DNA of 50,424 nucleotides from Aigarchaeota archaeon (lineage in GTDB: Archaea > Thermoproteota > Nitrososphaeria_A > Caldarchaeales > Wolframiiraptoraceae): contig JANXDS010000001.1 of assembly GCA_025059205.1 (NCBI GenBank), forward strand, positions 425,582-476,005. Direction: 5' to 3'. Position numbers and translations under genes: made by a program. Below the pieces are notes generated by a model that was not told the origin of the DNA, made no database searches, and was given only the letters and a program-made list of their open reading frames with translations. Below are positions 1 to 8,178 of this stretch, piece by piece. Positions within the stretch are counted from its first letter, which is position 1. Every line of letters starts with the position of its first letter.

Positions 1-104
1 CACGGACTTCCGGTCCTGTGACGTCTTAGGATATTCATAATTTGAAGGTGTACGAACGTTTTCTCGGTGAGCAGTTATATCCGAGATACACGTTATTAGT
101 TTTG

Positions 105-800
105 ATGGCGATAATTAAGGTCGGCACTTCCGGTTATGCTTACCATTGGAACGAAGGTAAGCCTACACCTTTCGAGTGGTACATCAGCCAAGGGTTCAAG
201 ACCGTCGAGATAAACGCCTCGTTCTACAGATTTCCGAGCAAGTCCTGGACGGCTGCATGGCTCAAAGCACCAATGAACTTCGACTTCAGCATAAAAGTCC
301 ACGGTTCGATCACCCACAGAAGTAGGCTGGGTGAAGCCGCAGTACGGTTATGGCCAAAATTTGTGAAACCACTTGAGGAAATTCTTGATAAGATAGCCTT
401 CTTCCTCTTCCAGATGCCTCCGAGCTTCGTCGCTAGCAAAGCAAATCTTGAGAGGTTATCTCAGTTCTTTAAAAGGGTAGAAGTACCCAGAATCGCTGTC
501 ATTGAGTTTAGGCATGAATCTTGGTGGAGCAAGATAAAGGAGGTCGAGTCTTTTGGTCTTGTGTTCTGCTCGGTCGATTCGCCTGAGTTACCCAGGGATG
601 TGCTTGTGACGAACGACGTAGTTTATCTAAGGTTGCATGGAAGAGAGACCTGGTACGCATACGTATACGATGAGTCAGAATTGGTGGAGATCGCAAGTAA
701 GGTGAAAGAATTGAACGCCTTGAGGAAATACGTGTATTTGAACAACGACCATGGAATGTTACCTAATGGTAAGCTCCTCATGAAGTTGCTGGGATGTTAA
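105..800 (+). CDS. DUF72 family protein
   Basis: About 231 aa. The protein opens with the family hallmark KVGTSGYAYHW and continues with FKTVEINASFYRFPS, the usual start of the DUF72 TIM-barrel fold (YecE-like). Later segments such as VIEFRHESWW and YLRLHGRETWYAY also match the family, and the length is near its usual 230-250 aa. The biochemical role is unproven. I chose the ATG at 105 because the family motif starts within four residues; an in-frame TTG at 42 would add 21 residues unlike the family. The 3' end overlaps the convergent gene by 23 bases. Confidence 0.88.
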   Translation: MAIIKVGTSGYAYHWNEGKPTPFEWYISQGFKTVEINASFYRFPSKSWTAAWLKAPMNFDFSIKVHGSITHRSRLGEAAVRLWPKFVKPLEEILDKIAFFLFQMPPSFVASKANLERLSQFFKRVEVPRIAVIEFRHESWWSKIKEVESFGLVFCSVDSPELPRDVLVTNDVVYLRLHGRETWYAYVYDESELVEIASKVKELNALRKYVYLNNDHGMLPNGKLLMKLLGC

Positions 801-1323
801 AAGCGACCTTCTCGTAACACCCGACATTGTCCCCAGCTCTTGCCCAAAGTATTAGCACGTTCTCCATCACCAAGTCTTTTTCAGTTTTCACGTCCACGTC
901 GACTATCTTAACACCTAGCGGAAAAACCCAATAAACCTCATAATCGTACTCCGTAACCTCTTCACCATAAAAGCACTCGTAGACATTTGTACCCGATACG
1001 AGGTTTGCCTTAAACTGAACAAAGAAAGTTATGCATGGGAGGTTTTCAGAGCCCCTAAAATCAAGTGTGGCGGTCAGAACCTCCGGTCTACATTTCTCGC
1101 CGTTGACCTTCACAACTTCCTCGTCAAGTAGGGCCTGCATGTTACGGATGAGACTATCCATCTCTACGTAGTATCGTTCTTCGTTTTTGAGTAGAGAGTG
1201 ATAGAAGCCAAACGGGTCGTGGTAGTCGAAGCTGAGTATCTGATTAAAAACACCGTCTGCTGATACGACCATGAACTCATGTGCGTGTAATGGTTTTACA
1301 TATTTCGGATCGTTCCTTTCCAT
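778..1323 (-). CDS. Hypothetical protein, 181 aa
   Basis: I do not recognise this protein. It has no signal peptide or membrane segment. The composition is acidic with many alternating hydrophobic stretches (for example CITFFVQFKANLVSG and YDYEVYWVFPLGVKIVDVDVK), which suggests a mainly beta fold. It has an ATG start and an intact frame, and overlaps the end of the DUF72 gene tail to tail. It lies divergent to the pyrophosphatase gene with about 90 bases between them. Confidence 0.65.
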   Translation of the reverse strand: MERNDPKYVKPLHAHEFMVVSADGVFNQILSFDYHDPFGFYHSLLKNEERYYVEMDSLIRNMQALLDEEVVKVNGEKCRPEVLTATLDFRGSENLPCITFFVQFKANLVSGTNVYECFYGEEVTEYDYEVYWVFPLGVKIVDVDVKTEKDLVMENVLILWARAGDNVGCYEKVAFNIPATS

Positions 1324-1415
1324 TTCAAACCCTCGCTGTCAAAAATGCTTAGGATAGTTAAGGATTTAAGAGGGACCTGTTTCCTAAAAAGACTAGGCTT
1401 GTCGGTGGTGGTGAT

Positions 1416-3455
1416 ATGTTCTGGCTCTTACCGGTATCGGCCTCCATCATATCGTTGTGCGCGGCATTGGCTTTCACCGCATGGGTACTCAGACAGAGTC
1501 CAGGAAATGAGACGATTCGTAACATATCGAGCGCGGTTAAAACCGGAGCCCTGGCGTTCATTAAAAGAGAATATGTTACCATCCTGCCTATCGCGATAGT
1601 CTTAGCAGTCATTATAGGTTTCACGGCAGGATATACTAACGCGATAGCGTTCGTCATCGGAGCGACGCTCTCAGCAGTAGCCGGAATAATCGCGATAATG
1701 ACGACAGTCAGCGCAGCACCAAGGGCAGCAAATGCGACTGAGAAAGGTCTTGGTTACACACTTTCTGTCGCTTATAGGGGAGGTGCCGTGGCCGGTTTGA
1801 CGATAACGGCAGCAGCCCTCATAGCAGTTACGGCGCTTTATGTACTCTATCCAAACCCGATAGCGATAGCAGGGGTTGGTGTCGGTGCCAGCCTGATAGC
1901 GCTATTCATAAGAATCGGCGGTGGAATATACACGAAGGCAGCAGACTTAGGCGCTGATTTGGTTGGAAAAGTGGAAGCAGGAATACCTGAAGATGACCCC
2001 AGAAACCCGGCTGTGATAGCAGACAACGTTGGCGACAACATAGGCGACGCGGCCGGCATGGGAAGCGACATCTACGAATCATACATAGTTACGATCTTAG
2101 CGGCTATGCTCTTGGGCTCGCTCATAGGCAATGTAGAGTTTGTCGTGTTTCCGCTCATGATAGGAGCAGCTGGTCTCTTAGGCTCACTGATCGGCGCATT
2201 GACTGTTACGTCGAGAAACGTTACATCTCCTATGAGGCCGTTGACGTTATCCTTCGCGGTTGCCGCCCTGATAACCGTTGTACTAAACTTCTTCGTTTCC
2301 ACGCTTACGTTTGGCTGGAATGATCTAGCTTATGCCCTCTTCATATCAACATTGCTGGGCGCGATCGTAGTTCCCATAATACAGAAGATAACCGATTACT
2401 ACACCAGCTACAACTACAAACCGGTCAGGGATGTTGCAGAAGCGACAAAGATAGGCCACTCAGCCAACATACTTACAGGCATAGCGATCGGCATGAGGTC
2501 CACGTTCCCGATGGCCATTGTCATAGTCGTGTTCATGGCGATATCTTACTTTTTGGTATCTACGGTAACCGGTAAGCCCCTTATGGGTATCTACTCAACC
2601 GCCATAACGACTGCTGCTATGTTGTCGCTCAGTGGCATAGTTCTGAGTATAGATAGCTTCGGACCAATCAGCGACAACGCTGGTGGCATAGTCGAAATGA
2701 GCGGGCTTGGTGAGGATAACAGGAAGATAACTGACCAGCTGGATGCTGTCGGCAACACAACGAAGGCAACCACAAAAGGTTTTGCCATAACTAGCGCTGC
2801 CCTCGCAGCAATTGCACTAATTCAAGCTTTTCAGCACGAAGTATGGGTTCTTGCATCCACTCCAGGGAACTTACTATACGGAAAGGAATTCGTCTACACG
2901 TTAACGAACCCTGCTCTTATACTTGGCCTCCTCATCGGAGCTCTATTACCATTCTACGTCTCGAGTTACCTCTTAAAGAGTGTCAGCGTGGTTGCATCCT
3001 CGATCGTCGAAGAGGTCAGGAGACAGTTCAGGGAGATTAAGGGCATACTTGAGGGAAAGGCAAAGCCTGACTATGCCAAGTGTATAGACATAGCGACGAA
3101 GGAATCCCTCAGGCAATTGTTTGCACCAGCGCTCATAGTCATAGTGGCACCTATAATAGTCGGACTCGTCTTAGGTCCTGTGGCTGTTGCAGGCCTTCTA
3201 ATAGGTTCGGTTGCATCCGGACTTTACCTTGCATACCACATGGCCAACTCAGGCGCAGCTTGGGATAACGCCAAGAAGTATTTAGAAGTGCTAGGTCTAA
3301 AGAAAACATCTCAACATGCTGTGGCAGTGGCTGGGGACCTGGTTGGCGATCCATACAAGGATACTGCAGGTCCTGCATTGAACACCGTGATAAAGTTGCT
3401 GAATACCGTCTCGATAGTCTTTGTTCCAATATTCATAGGCTTCATCGCGCTTTGA
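1416..3455 (+). CDS. hppA: Membrane-bound H+-translocating pyrophosphatase, K+-independent type
   Basis: 679 aa, the normal family length, with some 15-16 hydrophobic segments. It couples pyrophosphate hydrolysis to ion pumping across the membrane. Visible hallmarks are GGGIYTKAADLGADLVGKVE, then EDDPRNPAVIADNVGDN and GDAAGMGSD near residues 190-215 (the Mg-PPi site), and a second acidic site in DNAGGIVEMSGL. The segment GNTTKA near residue 448 has Lys where K+-dependent enzymes have Ala, which by established family knowledge marks the K+-independent, H+-pumping class. The ATG follows GGTGGTGAT. The gene is monocistronic and probably recovers energy from PPi made by tRNA charging and biosynthesis. 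Confidence 0.97.
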   Translation: MFWLLPVSASIISLCAALAFTAWVLRQSPGNETIRNISSAVKTGALAFIKREYVTILPIAIVLAVIIGFTAGYTNAIAFVIGATLSAVAGIIAIMTTVSAAPRAANATEKGLGYTLSVAYRGGAVAGLTITAAALIAVTALYVLYPNPIAIAGVGVGASLIALFIRIGGGIYTKAADLGADLVGKVEAGIPEDDPRNPAVIADNVGDNIGDAAGMGSDIYESYIVTILAAMLLGSLIGNVEFVVFPLMIGAAGLLGSLIGALTVTSRNVTSPMRPLTLSFAVAALITVVLNFFVSTLTFGWNDLAYALFISTLLGAIVVPIIQKITDYYTSYNYKPVRDVAEATKIGHSANILTGIAIGMRSTFPMAIVIVVFMAISYFLVSTVTGKPLMGIYSTAITTAAMLSLSGIVLSIDSFGPISDNAGGIVEMSGLGEDNRKITDQLDAVGNTTKATTKGFAITSAALAAIALIQAFQHEVWVLASTPGNLLYGKEFVYTLTNPALILGLLIGALLPFYVSSYLLKSVSVVASSIVEEVRRQFREIKGILEGKAKPDYAKCIDIATKESLRQLFAPALIVIVAPIIVGLVLGPVAVAGLLIGSVASGLYLAYHMANSGAAWDNAKKYLEVLGLKKTSQHAVAVAGDLVGDPYKDTAGPALNTVIKLLNTVSIVFVPIFIGFIAL

Positions 3456-3490
3456 GCAAACTTTACATCTTTACGACCGCATGACGCCGT

Positions 3491-4003
3491 TTACACGTTC
3501 AGGTAGCGTGATAGCGCCTCCGTACAAAGCCTCCATAACTTGTCGCCGACATAATGCAAGTTTGTTATAACCTTCCCTCTTTCTGCTTTCTTCACGTTCT
3601 CTGAATTTTCTAAAGCCTTGCCTACGGCTATCGGTTTTTTGTGCTTTTCGTCTCTGACGATGACAAGCCCACCCTCCCCAAATTCACCCTCAACCGCGAC
3701 TATACCGGGCCTCATGACATCTGCACCGTTAGCTATGTGTGGAATGGCTCCCATATCGACTACCACGCTTGGCATGTTGTTAAGCACGTTTTTGTTGAGC
3801 GACTCGATCAGAATGGGTAGGAATGTATCGTCAACTTTTGCGAACGCTGCCAGTCCCTCTAAAATGTAAAAGGTATTTCTCTCATCCTTTACTTCTACGA
3901 CAACCGTTTTTGGACTTAGATCAAGCTTTAGGCTAGGGAATTCTGAGTTGATGCGTGTAAAAAGTTCTTGCTTTTCTCTCTTACTGAGTGACCTTACCCG
4001 CAT
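3491..4003 (-). CDS. PUA-domain RNA-binding protein (MCT-1/Tma20-like)
   Basis: 170 aa. The N-terminal ~75 residues form the pre-PUA domain seen in archaeal MCT-1-like proteins. A PUA domain follows from about residue 80 (VVVDMGAIPHIANGADVMRPGI, then EGEFGEGGLVIVRDEKHKKPIAVGKAL). Eukaryotic relatives MCT-1 and eIF2D act in translation initiation and recycling; the archaeal proteins are presumed to bind structured RNA or the ribosome. It is divergent from dph2, sharing a ~100-base promoter region that holds TATATAA at about 4060. Confidence 0.85.
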   Translation of the reverse strand: MRVRSLSKREKQELFTRINSEFPSLKLDLSPKTVVVEVKDERNTFYILEGLAAFAKVDDTFLPILIESLNKNVLNNMPSVVVDMGAIPHIANGADVMRPGIVAVEGEFGEGGLVIVRDEKHKKPIAVGKALENSENVKKAERGKVITNLHYVGDKLWRLCTEALSRYLNV

Positions 4004-4105
4004 CCTTTGGTTTAAGGATTCAAACTAGACTAAAACTTTTCCCCTTTGGCAGGTCAAGGTATATAACCTCGCTATTTTAGCTCATGGCAACGGAAAAAGA
4101 CCGTC

Positions 4106-5227
4106 TTGAATGAGGCGCCGATATTTATAACTAAGGGTGTGAATGGTGAGATGGAGCGCGGCGTGGTAGTGACGAACTTTTCAGTGAATCAGGATGAACG
4201 CGCTAAATTCGTGAGGATGGTGAGGCCGGAATATGTCGTTGCCGAACTGGAAAAGGTTAGGGCCAAGAAGGTTTTAGTGCAGGCGCCCCAAGGCCTTAAG
4301 GGCATCGCTCTTCAGTTGTCAGAGGAATTGTACCGTCATGGCTTTGATGTTATGATATCCGGGGGTCCATGCTGGGGTGGTTGCGACCTAGCCCTAAACG
4401 AGGCGATAGATGTATCGGCGGATGCCATAGTGCACCTCGGCCATACGAGCTTTGTGAAACAATCAACCATACCTACGATATACGTCGAGTGCAGGTACGA
4501 CTATCACGTGGACGTTGAGCAACTGGTTGAAAAGGCCGTCCATCTCTTAAGACCTGCGAAAAAGATTGGCTTGGGTATGACACTCCAATGGTTAAATCTA
4601 TTAGAACCCGTTAAGCAGGCCCTCGAGAATCGCGGTTTTTCAGTTCTTTATGGACAACACAAAAACGGGCGACTTTATCCTTCGCAAGTGATAGGGTGCG
4701 ATTACACTACCGTAAAGAGCATTGAAGGAGAAGTCGAGAAGTTTCTTATAGTAGGAAGCTTTTTTCACGGGTTGGGCCTTTCTATAATAACTGATAAAAA
4801 CGTCGTGGTTGCAGAGCCGGAGACTATGCGTGTCGAGGAAATGAGTCAAATAACGAAAAGGGTACTTATGCAAAGATATGCACAAATATCTGCGTTCAAA
4901 AACTCAAGACAAGTCGGTGTCATACTTTGCACAAAGCCTGGACAGAAAAGGGACGGCCTGGCAACATCCATCGTATCGATTCTAAGGAAGGCCGGTAAAG
5001 ATGCGTACGTGCTTGTCTTAAACGAAGTGGATGAAAGGTTCTTGTTGGACGAAGCGTTCGACGCTTATGTGAACACAGCGTGCCCGCGCATTAGTATAGA
5101 TGACAACGCTAAATTTAAGAAACCGGTTTTGTTACCGAGCGAGCTTATGGTTGCTTTAAACTTAAAGTCGTGGGAAGAGATTGTCCATAATGATGAGTAT
5201 TTCAGTTGGTGCATGCGAAATGGTTGA
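4106..5227 (+). CDS. dph2: Diphthamide biosynthesis enzyme Dph2
   Basis: 373 aa. This is a non-canonical radical-SAM [4Fe-4S] enzyme that transfers the 3-amino-3-carboxypropyl group of SAM to a histidine of elongation factor 2. Three widely spaced cysteines bind the cluster in this family, and candidates are visible in GGPCWGGCD, IYVECRYD and NTACPRISID. The start is uncertain. TTG at 4106 is used here; ATG at 4151, preceded by GGTGAG, would shorten it by 15 residues. A TATA box at about 4060 precedes it. It overlaps csl4 by 8 bases, so the two are probably co-transcribed. Confidence 0.93.
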   Translation: MNEAPIFITKGVNGEMERGVVVTNFSVNQDERAKFVRMVRPEYVVAELEKVRAKKVLVQAPQGLKGIALQLSEELYRHGFDVMISGGPCWGGCDLALNEAIDVSADAIVHLGHTSFVKQSTIPTIYVECRYDYHVDVEQLVEKAVHLLRPAKKIGLGMTLQWLNLLEPVKQALENRGFSVLYGQHKNGRLYPSQVIGCDYTTVKSIEGEVEKFLIVGSFFHGLGLSIITDKNVVVAEPETMRVEEMSQITKRVLMQRYAQISAFKNSRQVGVILCTKPGQKRDGLATSIVSILRKAGKDAYVLVLNEVDERFLLDEAFDAYVNTACPRISIDDNAKFKKPVLLPSELMVALNLKSWEEIVHNDEYFSWCMRNG

Positions 5228-5813
5228 GGAAAATCATCAGATAGCGTTACCGGGCGATAGGCTGTGTGTGCTGGAGGAATTTTTATCTGGCAAGGGAACG
5301 AAGACCTCACCAGACGGTGTGGTATTCGCAACAGTGATAGGTAGGATTAAATTCGATAAAAAGAAGCGGGAAGTTCATGTAGAGGCCGTAAAGGAACCGG
5401 ATAACGTAGCCGTTGGCGACGTAGTCTTAGGCGAGGTAAAGGAGCTCCAGAGTAGGTCTGCCATAATCAAGATCATAGGCAAGAACGGCAGGCTACTGAA
5501 GCATCACCGTACTGCGATCCTCTTAGCAAAACCAGGAAGTAAAGAGTCTTTGGGACAATATGTGAGTGTAGGCGATGTGCTGCTCGCCAAAGTAACCAAT
5601 ATGATTTCAGGACTCATTAATGTCTCCATATGGGACCAGGACCTTGGTGTGATCCAAGCAATGTGCGATAACTGTGGGTCGACAATGATGAACGTCAAAA
5701 AAGATAAGTACAACGTGTACTGTCCAAAATGCAAGAAATTTGACACGAGAAAAATGGTTATTCAGCGTGGAAATGAAAAGAAGTTGTTTAGTTGGTTGGG
5801 GTCGGCGACATGA
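5220..5813 (+). CDS. csl4: Exosome RNA-binding subunit Csl4
   Basis: About 197 aa. Csl4 forms part of the cap of the archaeal RNA exosome and recruits RNA to the Rrp41/Rrp42 core. The N-terminal domain begins ALPGDRLCVLEEFLSG. A central S1/OB domain follows (VSVGDVLLAKVTNMISGLINVSI). A C-terminal zinc ribbon has cysteines in CDNCGS and CPKCKK. The ATG at 5220 overlaps the end of dph2, and the stop overlaps the rpoL start as ATGA, so translation is probably coupled. Confidence 0.93.
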   Translation: MVEENHQIALPGDRLCVLEEFLSGKGTKTSPDGVVFATVIGRIKFDKKKREVHVEAVKEPDNVAVGDVVLGEVKELQSRSAIIKIIGKNGRLLKHHRTAILLAKPGSKESLGQYVSVGDVLLAKVTNMISGLINVSIWDQDLGVIQAMCDNCGSTMMNVKKDKYNVYCPKCKKFDTRKMVIQRGNEKKLFSWLGSAT

Positions 5814-6085
5814 AGCTAAGTGTGGTTAAAGAAAGGGACGATTACATAGAACTCATAATCAAGGACGAAGATCAGTCCATATTGGACGCGCTAAGTGAGG
5901 TCCTTCAAGGAATGCAGGGTGTGGAATATGCTGGCCACATACCACTCCATCCGTTGACAGGCGAAATAAAGTTCGTACTCAAGACAAAACCTCAGGAATT
6001 TAAGGCAAGAGACGTATTATTAAAGGCCTTAAAAGAACTTGCAGATATGACGGAGAGGTTAAAGTCGTATGTCGAAGGACTTTAA
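5810..6085 (+). CDS. rpoL: DNA-directed RNA polymerase subunit L (Rpo11)
   Basis: 91 aa, the usual size. Rpo11 pairs with Rpo3 in the assembly platform of archaeal RNA polymerase. The segments LIIKDEDQSILDALSEVL and YAGHIPLHPLTGEIKFVLKT match the family (canonical HTLANLLREEL...YKxxHPL). The ATG at 5810 overlaps the csl4 stop by 4 bases. The order dph2-csl4-rpoL-tfs couples RNA synthesis and decay genes. Confidence 0.94.
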   Translation: MKLSVVKERDDYIELIIKDEDQSILDALSEVLQGMQGVEYAGHIPLHPLTGEIKFVLKTKPQEFKARDVLLKALKELADMTERLKSYVEGL

Positions 6086-6164
6086 AAACTTTCAGAAAAT
6101 TAATAAAATAGCATCTTGCACGGAATTGTGCGTAGCCGGTCACGCTCAGAAAGGGTGATTGACG

Positions 6165-6488
6165 ATGGAATTCTGCCCGAACTGTGGAAAGGTTCTTTCC
6201 CTTGTGAAGAGGTCGGATGCAGTTGCACTTGTATGTAAAAAGTGTGGCTTCGAAAAAAGTATGGAAAAGGTCGTTACACAAGTTTCATCAAAGAAAAAAT
6301 CGAAGATTTTAACCGTCGAAAAAGAAACATCCGATGAAGAGGTGTTGCCTACAACAGACGTTTTATGCCCCGAATGTGGAAACAATAAGGCTTACTGGTG
6401 GACCGTGCAAACACGGTCTGCCGATGAACCTATGACAACTTTCTTTAGGTGCACTCGCTGTAGACATACATGGAGAGAGTATGGTTAA
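6165..6488 (+). CDS. tfs: Transcription factor S (TFIIS-like cleavage factor)
   Basis: 107 aa. TFS rescues stalled RNA polymerase by stimulating transcript cleavage. The N-terminal zinc ribbon is CPNCGK...CKKCGF and the C-terminal ribbon is CPECGN...CTRCRH. The acidic pair needed for cleavage is present in RSADEPMTTF, so this is an active TFS rather than a plain Rpo9-like subunit. The ATG at 6165 is preferred to the TTG two codons upstream. It follows rpoL after 79 bases and overlaps the convergent regulator gene by 4 bases. Confidence 0.94.
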   Translation: MEFCPNCGKVLSLVKRSDAVALVCKKCGFEKSMEKVVTQVSSKKKSKILTVEKETSDEEVLPTTDVLCPECGNNKAYWWTVQTRSADEPMTTFFRCTRCRHTWREYG

Positions 6489-7213
6489 ACCAAGAGTAGA
6501 CATTTCTTCCTGCTGCCCGGTGGTAGGAGAACTTTTTTCCAGAGTTGTTCTTTTGCCATGATGCTGAAAAGACCTGCAACCGATACTTCCTTCTTCTGAA
6601 GCATGCTAACCACAGAGTTTATCAAGGAATCAGAATTCAAGAAGGAAGATATCATAAGAACGCTGTCTTTATTCGATACTATGTTCTTCGGCAACCATAA
6701 CTTGAACTTTTCAACGAAACCCGGCATCTTGTACGTTATCGTTATGGCATTTTCATCGTCCCAAAGCGGCCTTTCGCTCAGTAGTAATAACCTCCTATCA
6801 ATGGTAATCGCTGCTACAACCGATAACGGAATGCTATGCACATCGAGAGGCATTATAGCTGTTAACTTACTACCGGAAAATTCATTCACTATATAGAAGT
6901 TGATCAGCTTAAGCAAACTTGGGTTCGACACAACCTCGTAAACGTTAACATCATCTCCGTTTATCAAAGCCTTTTCCCTAATGAGCTCCGCCACGTCGGC
7001 ACGCGACTCAATTTTCTCGATGAGCTTTTTTACATTTTGGGGTCTTGGTGTTGTTTTATTTTTTATGTAACGATTTAGTGTGGAAGTGGGTAGTCCGGTC
7101 ATTTTGGATAGTGTTTTATAATCATGCTTTTCTTTAAGAAGCTTAAGCAGATCGATTACTACAGTTTCCATACCGCGCATTGATCGTGTAGTTTTTACAA
7201 ACGTTCTGACCAT
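6485..7213 (-). CDS. HTH regulator with phosphoribosyltransferase-like C-terminal domain
   Basis: 242 aa. The N-terminal helix-turn-helix (about residues 25-60) has YKTLSKMTGLPTSTLNRYI as the likely recognition region. The C-terminal half resembles a type I phosphoribosyltransferase: LTAIMPLDVHSIPLSVVAAITIDRRLLLL, then DSVLMISSFLNSDSLINSVV where a PRPP loop (consensus VLIVDDVITTG) would be. The acidic pair of that loop is absent, so it probably senses a ligand rather than catalysing transfer, as in archaeal GfcR and bacterial PurR. A 19-base inverted repeat sits 16 bases upstream. The assignment rests on fold-like patterns only. Confidence 0.7.
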   Translation of the reverse strand: MVRTFVKTTRSMRGMETVVIDLLKLLKEKHDYKTLSKMTGLPTSTLNRYIKNKTTPRPQNVKKLIEKIESRADVAELIREKALINGDDVNVYEVVSNPSLLKLINFYIVNEFSGSKLTAIMPLDVHSIPLSVVAAITIDRRLLLLSERPLWDDENAITITYKMPGFVEKFKLWLPKNIVSNKDSVLMISSFLNSDSLINSVVSMLQKKEVSVAGLFSIMAKEQLWKKVLLPPGSRKKCLLLV

Positions 7214-7229
7214 TTTTCAACTTTACAAG

Positions 7230-7248
7230 TATCATCAACTATATGATA
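7230..7248. promoter_or_regulatory. Inverted repeat, candidate operator
   Basis: TATCAT-7-ATGATA is a perfect 6-base inverted repeat with a 7-base spacer. It lies immediately upstream of the HTH/phosphoribosyltransferase-like gene, overlapping its AT-rich promoter. Autoregulation is an inference from position. Confidence 0.4.
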
Positions 7249-7331
7249 AAGCTTTTTACACGCGATGTTTTATGGTAAAATTTGCATGCGCATCAAGTAT
7301 TATCATTAGGTTGTCTGAACGCTCTAAAAGA

Positions 7332-7339
7332 CTTTAAAG
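7332..7339 (+). promoter_or_regulatory. TATA box of tRNA-Arg
   Basis: CTTTAAAG preceded by a purine-rich element (AAAAGA), about 25 bases before the first base of the tRNA, which is the usual archaeal spacing. Confidence 0.6.
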
Positions 7340-7360
7340 CAGGGATTCGTGTTGTTTAAA

Positions 7361-7450
7361 GGGCCCGTAGCCTAGAATGGACAGGGCGTCGAACGAAAGC
7401 GCGTAAGCCTTCGGAGCCGGAGGTCGCGGGTTCGAGTCCCGCCGGGCCCG
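7361..7450 (+). tRNA. tRNA-Arg (anticodon TCG) with a 15-base intron in the anticodon stem
   Basis: The acceptor arms GGGCCCG/CGGGCCC, a D arm GCCT/GGGC and a T arm GCGGG-TTCGAGT-CCCGC are intact, with G73. Removing bases 7392-7406 restores the anticodon stem TCGGC/GCCGG and loop CTTCGGA (anticodon TCG). The intron lies between positions 29 and 30, a non-canonical site. A strict BHB can be drawn: helix 7386-7389 with 7101... is not needed, since 7386-7389 pairs with 7401-7404, and the 3-base bulges CGA (7390-7392) and AAG (7405-7407) fall exactly on the splice sites. No CCA is encoded. Confidence 0.93.
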
Positions 7451-7498
7451 CATCCTAACACGAAAAGCCTTATCACAAATACTTAGTTAGTTCTTTTT

Positions 7499-8131
7499 GT
7501 GGAATTGAAAGTCGTTGGCATAGACTTGGCCGGTTCGGAGAATAGGCCAACTGGCTTTTGTGAGATGACCTGCGATCTCGTCGCTAGAACTAGCATCGTT
7601 TACAAGGACTATGAAATTCTCCAACTTGTCAGGGACGCTACACCAAAGATAGCTGCCATAGATGCCCCGCTCAGTCTACCGCGAGGAAGAACTTCTCTTG
7701 AAACGAGAGAACCATATCATCTAAGGGCATGCGACCGTGAGCTCCTAAGGATGGGGATCAAGTTCTTTCCAATTACGCTAGGACCTATGAGGAAGTTAAC
7801 GGAGAGGGGCATGAGGCTTAAGCCCGTCATCGAACGGCTTGGTGTCAAGGTTATCGAAGTGTATCCTGGTGGGGCTCAAGATGTTTTAATGATACCGAGA
7901 AAACACGTTAACCTTAAAGGCCTACTCCAAGGTCTTAGGAGGCTAGGCGTTAAGGGTTTAAAATCTGGTATGAGTGGGGACGAGCTGGATGCCGTTACAT
8001 GCGCGCTAGTGGGTTATCTTTATCTGAAGGGAGATTACATAACCTTGGGCGATGAAGACGAAGGGACGATAATAATGCCTAAACCACTCTACACTTCCGA
8101 TCGAAATCTTATTAAATCACGAAAAGTATGA
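7499..8131 (+). CDS. DUF429-like predicted nuclease (RNase H fold)
   Basis: 210 aa. The opening VVGIDLAGSENRPTGF, then KIAAIDAPLSLPRG and the C-terminal SGDELDAVTCALVGYLYL, match the DUF429 pattern of conserved acidic residues in an RNase H-like fold. The function is uncharacterised. The GTG start at 7499 follows a promoter-like CGAAAAGCCTTATCAC at 7461-7476, so the mRNA may be leaderless. It follows tRNA-Arg but has its own promoter-like sequence. Confidence 0.75.
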   Translation: MELKVVGIDLAGSENRPTGFCEMTCDLVARTSIVYKDYEILQLVRDATPKIAAIDAPLSLPRGRTSLETREPYHLRACDRELLRMGIKFFPITLGPMRKLTERGMRLKPVIERLGVKVIEVYPGGAQDVLMIPRKHVNLKGLLQGLRRLGVKGLKSGMSGDELDAVTCALVGYLYLKGDYITLGDEDEGTIIMPKPLYTSDRNLIKSRKV

Positions 8132-8178
8132 CGAAGACGTTAGGCTCACATAAAAACATATCGCTCGCAGGTTGTTAA

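Noticed and set aside
1345-1599. An 84-codon frame overlapping the start of the pyrophosphatase gene.
   Set aside because: It runs inside the strongly supported hppA frame and has no recognisable features.
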